Part shown: one piece after another, positions 1 through 7,831 of the stretch
How positions within the stretch are numbered: the stretch's first letter is position 1
Layout: each line of letters starts with the position of its first letter
NCBI GenBank assembly: GCA_020200675.1
Contig: JAIVIG010000009.1
Span: 1 to 23,852 of the forward strand
Origin: Actinomycetota bacterium
Lineage (GTDB): Bacteria; Actinomycetota; Rubrobacteria; Rubrobacterales; Rubrobacteraceae
Reading direction: 5' to 3'
Length of the DNA stretch: 23,852 bases
The notes under the pieces: generated by a model
Told to the model about the DNA's origin: nothing
The model's database searches: none
What the model saw: the letters and a program-made list of their open reading frames with translations, nothing else
Made by a program: the position numbers and the translations under genes

Positions 1-505
1 TGATGCTGTGCTGGTCGATATCCGAGGAGCCATTTCGCTGGTAGATGCGATTGTCTATGATGGCCGAGAGGAGGTTGTGGGCGGCGGTGATGGCGTGCAT
101 GTCGCCGGTCAGGTGCAGGTTGAGCAATTCCATCGGCACCACCTGGCTATAACCACCTCCGGCGGCTCCGCCTTTGATTCCGAACGTCGGTCCCATCGAA
201 GGCTGGCGCACCGCGACCGTCGCCCGCTTGCCGATGTGAGAGAAGGCCTGTCCAAGCCCCACGGTAGTGGTCGTCTTTCCTTCGCCCAGGGGCGTCGGTG
301 TAATGGCCGAAACGACCACGTATTTGGCGGGAGGGCGGTCCGCAAGTTCGTCTATGGCTTCCAGGTTGATCTTGGCCACGCCCTTTCCGTAAGGCTCCAG
401 GAGGTGCTCCCCGATGCCCATCTCGCCGGCGATCTCACGCATCGGCTTGAGCGTCGCCCGCCGGGCTATCCGCAGGTCGTCCGGTATTTCGGTCGGGCGT
501 ATTAT
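1..505 (-). CDS. fhs: Formate-tetrahydrofolate ligase, N-terminal part (runs off the left edge)
   Basis: ATP-dependent ligation of formate to tetrahydrofolate giving 10-formyl-THF; run in reverse it recovers ATP from formyl groups released by methyl oxidation. The minus-strand translation reads IARRATLKP, then LEPYGKGVAKI, the P-loop PLGEGKTTTTVGL, and PTFGIKGGAAGGGYSQV followed by NLHLTGDMHAI, all hallmark FTHFS blocks, and stays open to base 1. About 165 residues are present of the usual 550 or so. The start is unusual: the first in-frame ATG (442) would cut off the conserved IARRATLKP segment, whereas a good AAGGAG ribosome site (513-518) lies 7 bases before an in-frame ATA at 505-503 that overlaps the soxG stop. 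I place the start at that ATA; 442 is the conservative alternative. It is the last visible gene of the sarcosine/demethylation operon. Confidence 0.93.
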   Translation of the reverse strand, partial: MIRPTEIPDDLRIARRATLKPMREIAGEMGIGEHLLEPYGKGVAKINLEAIDELADRPPAKYVVVSAITPTPLGEGKTTTTVGLGQAFSHIGKRATVAVRQPSMGPTFGIKGGAAGGGYSQVVPMELLNLHLTGDMHAITAAHNLLSAIIDNRIYQRNGSSDIDQHSI

Positions 506-1140
506 TTGGGTACTCCTTGCGTTGTACGGGCAAAACCGTCTATTTCGATACCGAACTCATCTCCGGCGTCGAGCAGCGCGTCGAAGAGGTACTGTCCCGA
601 GGACCGCTCGCAATGCAAAAGGTACGAGTGCACCCCACTCTCGTCGTCGCGCACGACGTCGGTTACGAGCTTGGCGACGGAGCTGCGGAAGGCCGCGCCG
701 TCGGGCGTGACCTCCTCGGAGAAGTCGATGGCGCATACCTTTACCAGGAGATCCGGCGTCCGTGCGCCGCTGATCCGCATCAGCGCCCGGCCGTGCGTGA
801 CGTCGACGACGCTCACCATCCCGTCGTCGGGCACCGCTTCTACGACATCGACGACCTCCGGCGCGGTGCCGGGCGGGGCAAGCAGCAGCCATTCTCCGGG
901 ACCGGAGCCCACGACGAGGGCGCCGTGTTCGTAGCGGGCGGCGCCTCCGAAGGGGACGCCGAGCGCACAGGCGACCCCACCGTTCGGGGGTGCCTGCACC
1001 AGGACTTTGGCGAGAGGGGTGCAGTCTGTGATCCGCAGGTCGGCGTTGGTGCGGCGGGCGCTCACTTCCCAGCCGTGCTCCACCGTCACCGGGGGAGCCG
1101 GCGAGATCGGGCTTCGGGCGACGGGCATCATCTCAGACAC
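502..1140 (-). CDS. soxG: Sarcosine oxidase, gamma subunit
   Basis: Small structural subunit of the heterotetrameric sarcosine oxidase, which oxidises sarcosine to glycine with transfer of the one-carbon unit to THF. The 212-residue length fits SoxG, and the sequence has the family pattern: LRITDCTPLAKVLVQ near residue 36, GPGEWLLLAPPG in the middle, VVDVTHGRALMRISG and a C-terminal YLFDALLDAGDEFGIEI segment. The GTG start at 1140 overlaps the 3' end of soxA by 8 bases; ATG codons at 1131 and 1128 are alternative starts. The gene lies in the order soxB-D-A-G typical of these operons, which supports the call more than sequence alone because gamma subunits are poorly conserved. Confidence 0.88.
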   Translation of the reverse strand: MSEMMPVARSPISPAPPVTVEHGWEVSARRTNADLRITDCTPLAKVLVQAPPNGGVACALGVPFGGAARYEHGALVVGSGPGEWLLLAPPGTAPEVVDVVEAVPDDGMVSVVDVTHGRALMRISGARTPDLLVKVCAIDFSEEVTPDGAAFRSSVAKLVTDVVRDDESGVHSYLLHCERSSGQYLFDALLDAGDEFGIEIDGFARTTQGVPK

Positions 1141-4015
1141 GCTGGCGTGCCCCCTCGGGATCGAAGTGCGCGTGATGTTCCATGACCCTGGCGGGGATGC
1201 GTTTGCCGTCGGGCAGATGCACCGTCACCGTCGTCCCCGGTTCGGCCAGGTGCGGGGCGACGAAGCCGAGGCAGATCGAACGCTCCAGCGTAGGAGACAT
1301 GCGGCTGGAGGTGATCCTTCCCGCGATCTTGTTTTTGCCCTCCACGATCTGGCTCGCCTCTGGCGGAACCACCGAGCCGTCCAGGGGTTGCAGACCGACG
1401 AGCCGGAAGTAGTCGTCGCGCTCGCTCTGCCACGCCAGCTCGGGCTTGCCGGTGAAGTCCTCCTTGTCCAACTTCACCAGCATGCCGAGGCCCGTGCCGT
1501 AGGCTCCCGTGAGCCCGTCGGTGTCCTGGCCGACGATGAAGTGGCCCTTCTCCAGGCGCAGGATGCGTTGCGCCTCGACGCCGAAGGGTTCGATCCCGAG
1601 ATCCGCGCCGCGCTCTAAGAGCGTCTCCCACACGTAGAGCCCGTAGGCGGCGGGGACGTGGATCTCGTAGCTAAGCTCTCCGGTGAAGCCGATACGCCAC
1701 ATGAAGCAGTCGTCCACGCCGGCGATACGCCCGGCGCGGACCCGCATGTAGGGGAAGGCGTCCGGCGAGAGGTCTATGCCCTCGGTCAGGCGCAAGAGCA
1801 GTTCCCGGGACTTCGGCCCGGCGACGTTGATGCTAGCGTACGCCGTCGTCACCGGGGTGACGTGGACTTGCCACTCGGGGTGCGCGGTCTGCAGCCAGTT
1901 GTCGATCCATTCCTGGACGGATGCAGCACCGGAGGAGGTCGTCGTCATGATGTAGTGGTCGGGGCCGAGGCGGCCGGTGACGCCATCGTCGAAGACCACG
2001 CCGTCCTCCAGGCACATCACACCGTAGCGGACCCTGCCGACCTCCAGGCTTTCCCATTTGTTGACATAGAGCAGTTCGAGGAGCTTCGGGACGTCCGGGC
2101 CGCGCAGGTCGAACTTGCCCAAGGGCGTCACGTCTATGATGCCGACGCTGTTTCGCACGTTGCGTACTTCCTGCGCGGGGTCGCCGTAGTGGTCGGGCCG
2201 GATCCAGGCCCCCGCCACCAACGGCTTCGCCCCGTGGCGCTCGTGCCACGGCTGCATCGGCGAATACCGCACCGGCTCGAAGATGCGCCCGGCCAAAGCG
2301 CCGAGGGTGATAGGAGCGTACGGGGGCCGCCACACGGTGGTCCCGGTCTCCCCGATGCCGCGGCCCGTCGCCGCCGCTGTGATCGCCACGGTGTTGACGC
2401 TCTCGAGCTTGCCCTGGGCCGGGCCCATGGTCGCCGTCGTGTACCGTTTGACCAGCTCTATGGAATCGTAGCCCTCCTTCTCGGCGGCGAGGAGGTCCTT
2501 CGAGGTAACGTCCTCGGAGTAGTCTACGATGCCGTGAGTTTTGCCCTGGAACAGCGCCGGGTGGTCGTCTACCGGCAGCTCCGGGATCTCCACCAGGGGC
2601 GGCGACTCCGATTCCTCGTGTCCATCGGCGCGCTGCGGGATGCCGGAGCGCAGCGTCCGTCCGATCCCTACGGCCCGCCGGGCGGCCTCGCGGCCGGTAG
2701 CGCGGGCGTGGACGAGCAGCTCGTCGAGCGTCCCGTCGCCGGAGATACCGCCGGTCGCCAGCACGTCCTCGGGCAACTGGGCGGGGAAGAAGCGGGCCAC
2801 CCGCGCGTCGTAGACGGGCCGGTCGCCGGCCATGTTCAAGAGCGAGGTGGGCGCGGTCCAACCGACCGCCGTGACGAGGAGGTCGCAGTCCACTTTGGAG
2901 CCGTCGGCGAGCTCCACGGAGCGCACGCTCTTGCCGCCGCTAACGCGGACGACGTCGTCGCCACGGCGGGCGTCCACGACGCGCGCGACCTCGACGCCGG
3001 CGCGCTCGAGGTCCTCCACCGCCGCGTCGCCGCTGGCGTTCGCGGAAAAGACCACCGCCCGCTCACTGGGCTTGACGGCGTGCAGGTTTATGAGCCGTCG
3101 GGCGGCGGACGAGAGGATGACCCCCGGCGTGTCGTTGCCCTCGAACACGTAGGGGCGTTCGATCAGGCCGGGCGCCACCACCAGCGTTTTGGCCCGAGCC
3201 TTGACCAACCGCTCCTCGACGTGCCCCAGGTTGCGTTGCAGCACCGCGATCCAGTTTCCGTCGTAGCGCCCGTTGACCACGGAGTTGGTCATCACCTCGA
3301 TGCCGGGCGTGCGGGCCACCTCCTCGCGCAGCTCGCGCAAGGCCGCAAGGTCGGCCTCGTTACCCCAGCGGAGATGTCCGCCGAGCTCGTACTCCTCCTC
3401 GACCAGCAGGACCTGCGCCCCTGCTTCGGCGGCTGCAACGGCCGCGGCCATCCCGGTGGGACCGCCACCGGCGACGAGCACGTCGGGGTGGGCGTAGCGC
3501 TTGTCGTAGTACCCGTGTTGCGAATCGGGGGAGACCACGCCGCCCGCGGAGAAGCGCCTCAAGACCTTCCGGTAGGCGGGCCACAGCCTTCGCGGCTTGA
3601 TAAAGGTCTTGTAGTAGAAGCCGGCGGAGAGGAAGCGGCCGAAGGCTCCGTTGGCTGCCTTCGCGTCGAAGCCCAACGAGGGCCAGACGTTCTGGGGGCT
3701 TACGAACATGCCGGGCTCCACGCGCCGATGCGCGCCCCGAACGTTCGGCTCGTCGCCGACCTGCACCATGCAGCCGGGATCCAAAAAGCTCGCGGTCAAG
3801 AGGCCGCGCGGGCGGTGGTACTTGAAGCTGCGGGAGAAGATCCGCTCGCCGCAAGCGGCGAGCGCCGAGACGATGGTGTCTCCCTCGTACGCCGGGTACT
3901 CCTCGCCGTTCCACGTGAACTCGAACTCCCGCTCGCGATATATAACCTCGCCGAGCTGCGGGCCGACCCGCATGGCCATGGAGTTTCTGGCGATTTTAGG
4001 CGTCGTCCCTTTCAT
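1133..4015 (-). CDS. soxA: Sarcosine oxidase, alpha subunit
   Basis: Largest subunit (960 aa, normal length) of heterotetrameric sarcosine oxidase; it carries the NAD(H) site and the folate-binding half reaction producing 5,10-methylene-THF. Domains in order: an N-terminal ferredoxin-like segment (about 20-110, FKYHRPRG and DPGCMVQVG), a Rossmann dinucleotide domain with GGGPTG at 183-188, a second nucleotide segment around 300-430, the family block KRYTTATMGPAQGK (about 523-536) with RPPYAPITLGALAGR, and a C-terminal GcvT-like aminomethyltransferase domain from about 590 to 940. The start is the ATG at 4015, in a 4-base ATGA overlap with the soxD stop, indicating translational coupling. The frame is intact along its length, in contrast to soxB. 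Confidence 0.97.
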   Translation of the reverse strand: MKGTTPKIARNSMAMRVGPQLGEVIYREREFEFTWNGEEYPAYEGDTIVSALAACGERIFSRSFKYHRPRGLLTASFLDPGCMVQVGDEPNVRGAHRRVEPGMFVSPQNVWPSLGFDAKAANGAFGRFLSAGFYYKTFIKPRRLWPAYRKVLRRFSAGGVVSPDSQHGYYDKRYAHPDVLVAGGGPTGMAAAVAAAEAGAQVLLVEEEYELGGHLRWGNEADLAALRELREEVARTPGIEVMTNSVVNGRYDGNWIAVLQRNLGHVEERLVKARAKTLVVAPGLIERPYVFEGNDTPGVILSSAARRLINLHAVKPSERAVVFSANASGDAAVEDLERAGVEVARVVDARRGDDVVRVSGGKSVRSVELADGSKVDCDLLVTAVGWTAPTSLLNMAGDRPVYDARVARFFPAQLPEDVLATGGISGDGTLDELLVHARATGREAARRAVGIGRTLRSGIPQRADGHEESESPPLVEIPELPVDDHPALFQGKTHGIVDYSEDVTSKDLLAAEKEGYDSIELVKRYTTATMGPAQGKLESVNTVAITAAATGRGIGETGTTVWRPPYAPITLGALAGRIFEPVRYSPMQPWHERHGAKPLVAGAWIRPDHYGDPAQEVRNVRNSVGIIDVTPLGKFDLRGPDVPKLLELLYVNKWESLEVGRVRYGVMCLEDGVVFDDGVTGRLGPDHYIMTTTSSGAASVQEWIDNWLQTAHPEWQVHVTPVTTAYASINVAGPKSRELLLRLTEGIDLSPDAFPYMRVRAGRIAGVDDCFMWRIGFTGELSYEIHVPAAYGLYVWETLLERGADLGIEPFGVEAQRILRLEKGHFIVGQDTDGLTGAYGTGLGMLVKLDKEDFTGKPELAWQSERDDYFRLVGLQPLDGSVVPPEASQIVEGKNKIAGRITSSRMSPTLERSICLGFVAPHLAEPGTTVTVHLPDGKRIPARVMEHHAHFDPEGARQRV

Positions 4016-4344
4016 TTAATAGATCGCCCTCCGCCATCGTTCGCCACGCTCCCACCGGTGGCCCGCTCTTCTTGTCCGTCACGGAGGAGCTGTGCGGCGG
4101 GGAGCCGCGAGGCTCGCACTTCGTTGGTCACCGTGTGCCGCTCGACAACGAGGTGCTGCCTGCACCCGGCGCTATGAAACCAGGTCTCCGTCGTCCAGCC
4201 CGCCGGGTTGTCTCGCACGTAGAGGTAAGTCCTCCACTCCCCGGCGCCGGTCGCGTTCGGGTCGGGTCGCTCCGAGACTTCGCCGACGTAGCGGAACTCC
4301 GAAGCGTTGCGTGGCCCGCAGTACGGGCAGGGCAGCAGGATCAC
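4012..4344 (-). CDS. soxD: Sarcosine oxidase, delta subunit
   Basis: Small zinc-binding subunit of sarcosine oxidase. From the chosen GTG start the protein begins VILLPCPYCGPRN, matching the conserved N-terminus of SoxD with its CPYC pair, and continues with WRTYLYVRDNP and WFHSAGCRQH, which supply the likely His/Cys zinc ligands. The frame is open upstream to 4389, but that extension passes into a tandem repeat and lacks family similarity, and an AAGGGGG ribosome site lies just ahead of the GTG at 4344, so the shorter 110-residue form is preferred. It overlaps soxA by ATGA and is about 100 bases downstream of soxB. Confidence 0.92.
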   Translation of the reverse strand: MILLPCPYCGPRNASEFRYVGEVSERPDPNATGAGEWRTYLYVRDNPAGWTTETWFHSAGCRQHLVVERHTVTNEVRASRLPAAQLLRDGQEERATGGSVANDGGGRSIK

Positions 4345-4378
4345 GACCGCCCCCTTGAGTCGGGAGTCGTATTTGTCC

Positions 4379-4406
4379 CTACTCCCCACTCCCTACTCCC
4401 TACTCC
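4379..4406. repeat. Heptamer tandem repeat between soxB and soxD
   Basis: Four tandem heptamers on the plus strand, CTACTCC, CCACTCC, CTACTCC, CTACTCC, equal to GGAGTAG units on the coding strand. They fall in the roughly 100-base gap between soxB and soxD, the only sizeable gap inside the otherwise tightly packed sox genes. A related GGGAGTCG unit sits just beside them near 4361-4368. Similar period-7 repeats occur at two other intergenic sites in this window. Confidence 0.8.
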
Positions 4407-4443
4407 CGAAAGGCGGGCAGGATGCCCGTCGTCCAAGCGACCC

Positions 4444-5656
4444 TTAATGTCCAACTGCCGCGGCTCCTTTCTCGCCCATGAGCTCTCCCCTCTCGAACCG
4501 GTCGAGGCCGAAGGGGGCGATGAGCTTTGGCGTCTTGCCGGTGGCGATGAGTTCGGCCATCGTCTCGCCGGAGACGGGGCCTGCCTTAAACCCGTAGGTG
4601 CCCCAGCCCACGTCGAGGAGGAAGCCCGATACGGGCGTCGCACCCATGATCGGGGCGAAATCCGGGGTCATGTCGCACAGGCCCGCCCACTGGCGCAGGA
4701 CGCGCATTTTGGCTATCGAGGGCATGAGCTCGAGCACGTGCCCGGCCAACTCCTCGGTGAACTCGAGCGAACCCCGCATCGAGTAGGAGGCGAACGGGTC
4801 CACGCTGGCCCCGAAGACCAGCTCACCCCGGTCGGTCTGGCTGACGTACACGTGCAGCGTGCCCGAAACTATGACCGGGTCGAGGAAGGGCTTCACGGGT
4901 TCGGTGACCGCCGCCTGCAGGGGGAAGGTACTGATCGGCATCTTGACGCTGGCCATGTCCGAGATCAGGGAAGACCACCCGGCCGTGCAGTTGACCACGA
5001 TGCGCGTGGCGATGTCGCCGCGCTCCGTGCGGACCCCGCGCACTCGACCATCTACCACGTCTATGTCCTGCACCTCGGTGTTCTGGTGGATGTGCGCGCC
5101 GTAGGCGTCCGCGCCGCGAGCATATCCCCAGACCACGGCGTCGTGGCGGATGATCCCGCCGGGCGGGTGGTACAGCGCGCCCAGGATCGGGTAGCGCGAG
5201 TCCTCCGAGGTGTCCATGAACGGGACGAGCTGCTTGATCTCCTCCGGCCCGATGACCTCGGAGTCTATGCCCTCTAGCTTATTGACCTCGGCTCGCCAGC
5301 GCATGGTTCGCAGTCCGCCGTCGTTGTGGGCCAGGGTGAGGTGGCCGCGCTGGGCGAACATCGCGTTGAAGTTCAAGTCCGCCGACAAGGTCTCGTAGAG
5401 CTTGAGGGAGCGGTCGTAGAAGCGCACGCCCTCCGGCGTGAGGTAGTTGGAGCGGATGATCGCCGTGTTGCGACCCGACCCCGCCGCCTATTACGACGAC
5501 CTCGTAGCTGGATCGCACGTCGTGGTCGCGCCAGGCTCGCGGCCAATCCGATCCCGAGAGGCCGCGGCGGATCAGGTCGAACGCCGAGTACCGGGTAGGC
5601 TTGCGATAGCCGTTCTTGCTGTGGCCGTTCGTCGAGCCGCTATCGAATATCCTCAC
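4444..5656 (-). pseudogene. soxB: Sarcosine oxidase, beta subunit, with internal gap and frameshift
   Basis: Catalytic flavin subunit of sarcosine oxidase (family length about 400 aa). It is read in two frames. The 5' part, from a GTG at 5656, gives TRYSAFDLIRRGLS and then the Rossmann start YEVVVIGGG. The 3' part, in another frame, resumes at RNTAIIRSNYL, continues through FAQRGHLTLAH and VNCTAGW, and ends with DVGWGTYGFKAG at 4444. At the join (about 5471-5488) some 30-35 residues normally covering the rest of the FAD-binding motif and the LGGGSTG segment are missing, and the frame shifts. Both flanks of the missing part encode glycine runs, so it looks like a collapse between G-rich repeats. 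As written it could not bind FAD normally. It may be a real mutation or an assembly error; all other parts look well conserved. The 5' end overlaps metF by 17 bases. Confidence 0.85.
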
Positions 5657-6374
5657 CCGGTTGTCTCCCGTCCTGTATGTGGCCCACCAGAGCCGGTCGA
5701 GAACACGGCGGCTGAAAGGATCTCGACTTGGCTATCATCATCGGTACGATTTGCAGCAACTTCTTCCGCTCTACGACGCCCGGCAGCCCCACGTAGACGG
5801 GCAGCTCGATACCCCGTTGCCGGATGTCGGCGACCCAGTCCAGGATCCTGCCAGGATCGAAGCACATTTGGCTGACCACGTAAGTGGCGAAAGTCTGTTT
5901 GTCCAGGAGCGCTTGACGGAGGGTCTCGTCGTCGATAATCGGATGGCGCTCGGGATACCCGCCTACGCCGATGTGCTCGAAGCCGCACCCCAAATCCGCC
6001 ATCGCACGGAGCAACTCGAACGCGCCCGTAAACGGTCTGGCGGGCTTTCCTACATCGCCCCCGACGACGAAGACTTTCCTCGCGTCCAGGTCGTACAGCC
6101 GTCGCCCTATCTCTTCCAGATGCGCTCTATCGGTCACGAGCCGGGCCGAGATGTGCGGCACGATCCGGAAACCTCTCTCCAACAATTCCTCGCCGAGCAG
6201 CAGGGTATTCTCGATGCCTTGTGCCGGCGAACAGGCTACGGCGACCTTCGTCCCTTCCGGGAGGTAGGCCGCCTGTTCCCTTGCCCCCTTTGTCGGTATC
6301 AGCTCGAACCTGGGTCGTGCCAGCGCCTTAGCCAAAGCTTCCTTGCTTTCGTCGCTCAGTTCGGCACTTCCCAT
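5640..6374 (-). CDS. metF: Methylenetetrahydrofolate reductase family protein, abnormal C-terminus
   Basis: Interconverts 5-methyl-THF and 5,10-methylene-THF by a flavin TIM-barrel enzyme; in a demethylation operon it would oxidise methyl-THF. Visible family features are FELIPTKG (about 23-30), ACSPAQGIENTLLLGEEL, VPHISARLV (72-80), VFVVGGDVGKP (101-111), the VSQMCFD block (167-173) and VYVGLPGVVERKKLL (193-207). It is the variant form found in C1-demethylation clusters rather than the classical EFFPPKT type. After residue 208 the last 36 residues resemble nothing in the family, and the usual C-terminal 50 residues or so (GVGDS...and the HIYTFNQ segment) are absent in all three frames, so the 3' end appears lost. 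It lies 23 bases downstream of the dmdA-like gene. Confidence 0.85.
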   Translation of the reverse strand: MGSAELSDESKEALAKALARPRFELIPTKGAREQAAYLPEGTKVAVACSPAQGIENTLLLGEELLERGFRIVPHISARLVTDRAHLEEIGRRLYDLDARKVFVVGGDVGKPARPFTGAFELLRAMADLGCGFEHIGVGGYPERHPIIDDETLRQALLDKQTFATYVVSQMCFDPGRILDWVADIRQRGIELPVYVGLPGVVERKKLLQIVPMMIAKSRSFQPPCSRPALVGHIQDGRQPGEDIR

Positions 6375-6397
6375 AAAGCTTCGACGGGCACTCTGGA

Positions 6398-7615
6398 TTA
6401 ATACGACCTGGGAGCCCCCACTTCCTTCCTCAGATCTGCCTTGACGGTCTCCTTCTTCGGGTCTACGAAAGGCTTCCGGACAACCCTGGCCGGAACCTCA
6501 CCGGTAGCCTTCCTCACCGTCAGCTCGGTTCCCACATCGGCGTATTCGATGGGCACCAGGGCGTAGCCGATGTTCTTCTCCAGCCGCGGGGACCAGAACA
6601 CCGAGGAGACCTGCCCTATCTGTGAGCCGTCCTCGACGACCTGCAAGTAGTCTTCTATGTACCCTATCATCGGGTCGCCCCCGAGCTCTATGCCGACCAC
6701 CTTGCGTTTCACGCCTTCGTCCGCGATGCGCTTCAGCGCCTCTTTTCCGATGAAGTCGGCCTCCTGATCCAACTCCACCGTGTATCCCAAGTCCACCTCG
6801 TAAGGGTTCAGGAACGTGTAATCGCTGTAGCCGTTGTTATCCAGCGCTATGTCGGAGCCGTAGCTGAGGATACCGGCCTCCACGCGCCGGATCTGGCATG
6901 GCCCGATCACCGCGATGTCGTGGGGCTTGCCAGCCTCCAACACCGTATCCCAGAACTTCATCCCGTAGCGGCTGGCGTTCTCGAGGTAGATCTCGAACCC
7001 CACCTCGCCGGTGTAGCCGGTCCGCGACACCACGACGTCCATGCCGTCGAGCTCGTACTCGTCCATCCAGTAGTACTTGACGTCCAGGATCCGGTCGCCG
7101 AAGAGGTCCACCATGACGTCCTTGGACTTCGGCCCCTGGATCTGGACGGGCGCCACGTCGGGTTCGCGGATCTGCACGTCGAGCCCCGACATGGCGGCCA
7201 CGCCCTTGGCCCAAAGCAGCACGTCGCCGTCGGCTACGGAGAGCCAGAAATGGTTCTCGCCGAGGCGCAAGAGCACCGGGTTGTTGATGATGCCGCCGTC
7301 GACGTCGGTGTTGAGCGCGAACTTGCACTGCGTAACCGCGCACTTGGTCAGGTCGCGGGGCGTGAGCATGTTCGTGAAGTCGAAGGCGTCAGGGCCGGTG
7401 ATCTCGACCTGCCGCTCGGCGGCCACGTCCCACATGGTTACGTCGTGGACGAGCTTCCAGTACTCGACGATCATGTCGTCGTAGTGCCTGGGGTGGTACT
7501 GGCGGTTGGCGACTGTGTAGGACTGGACGCCGTGGCGCCGGTGAGCGTAGAAGAAGGGGGACTTGCGGATCCGGGTGTACATGTGGATCCTCGGTGTGTC
7601 ATAGGGTATGCGCAC
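6398..7615 (-). CDS. DmdA-like THF-dependent demethylase (GcvT/aminomethyltransferase family)
   Basis: Transfers a methyl group from a methylated substrate to tetrahydrofolate. The sequence matches the DMSP demethylase branch more closely than glycine-cleavage T protein: WDVAAERQVEITGPDA, MLTPRDLTKC, GGIINNPVLLRLGEN, FWLSVADGDVLLWAKG, PVQIQGPKS and RRVEAGILSYGSD, followed by the GcvT C-terminal barrel (GKEALKRI). The start is taken as GTG 7615, which has GAGGAGG ahead of it at 7622-7628, giving 405 residues; the ATG at 7675 lacks a ribosome site and adds 20 unconserved residues. It is the first gene of the operon and is followed by metF, as is also known for THF-dependent aryl demethylases (ligM-metF). 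DMSP, dimethylglycine or another betaine are possible substrates; sequence alone does not decide. Confidence 0.82.
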   Translation of the reverse strand: MRIPYDTPRIHMYTRIRKSPFFYAHRRHGVQSYTVANRQYHPRHYDDMIVEYWKLVHDVTMWDVAAERQVEITGPDAFDFTNMLTPRDLTKCAVTQCKFALNTDVDGGIINNPVLLRLGENHFWLSVADGDVLLWAKGVAAMSGLDVQIREPDVAPVQIQGPKSKDVMVDLFGDRILDVKYYWMDEYELDGMDVVVSRTGYTGEVGFEIYLENASRYGMKFWDTVLEAGKPHDIAVIGPCQIRRVEAGILSYGSDIALDNNGYSDYTFLNPYEVDLGYTVELDQEADFIGKEALKRIADEGVKRKVVGIELGGDPMIGYIEDYLQVVEDGSQIGQVSSVFWSPRLEKNIGYALVPIEYADVGTELTVRKATGEVPARVVRKPFVDPKKETVKADLRKEVGAPRSY

Positions 7616-7708
7616 AAGCTTCCTCCTCGTGCCTGGTGACCGTCTTTCATCCGTTAAATAGAAGGTAGTAGACAATCCCGAACAGGTCCAATACGTTTTT
7701 CCGCGCGA

Positions 7709-7726
7709 CTTATAAGTACGGCTTAT
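7709..7726. promoter_or_regulatory. Predicted LysR-type operator, copy 1
   Basis: CTTATAAGTACGGCTTAT. It contains the dyad ATAAG-N5-CTTAT, a perfect T-N11-A LysR box, inside an 18-bp unit that is repeated exactly 39 bp further on. It lies in the gap between the divergent lysR and dmdA-like genes. Confidence 0.72.
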
Positions 7727-7747
7727 CCGCTAAGTTTCTCGACGCGG

Positions 7748-7765
7748 CTTATAAGTACGGCTTAT
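7748..7765. promoter_or_regulatory. Predicted LysR-type operator, copy 2
   Basis: Exact second copy of the 18-bp unit at 7709-7726, on the lysR side of the gap. A further GCTTAT half-site overlaps the lysR start codon (7828-7833). The paired arrangement fits a tetrameric LysR protein that bends DNA and controls both the operon and its own gene. Confidence 0.72.
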
Positions 7766-7792
7766 GACCCGGTTCGTAGTCGCGTTGGGACG

Positions 7793-7820
7793 TGGACAAT
7801 ACGGTCACGTAGTGCATAAT
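7793..7820 (+). promoter_or_regulatory. Candidate lysR promoter
   Basis: TGGACA (7793-7798), a 16-bp spacer and CATAAT (7815-7820) resemble a primary sigma promoter. The predicted transcription start falls about 5 bases before the lysR ATG, and no ribosome site precedes that ATG, so a nearly leaderless mRNA is expected. Confidence 0.5.
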
Positions 7821-7831
7821 GTGTTTAGCTT

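Noticed and set aside
1658..4177. A long plus-strand open frame of 839 codons opposite soxA
   Set aside because: It is antisense to a clearly conserved gene, has biased Val/Asp/Gly/Arg/His composition and no domain; long antisense frames are expected in GC-rich coding DNA.
4345..4389. An upstream start for soxD at 4389
   Set aside because: The added residues come from the heptamer repeat region and are absent from SoxD proteins; the GTG at 4344 gives the conserved N-terminus.
4072..5277. A plus-strand open frame of 401 codons opposite soxB and soxD
   Set aside because: It is an antisense shadow of conserved sox genes, with composition typical of a mirrored frame.
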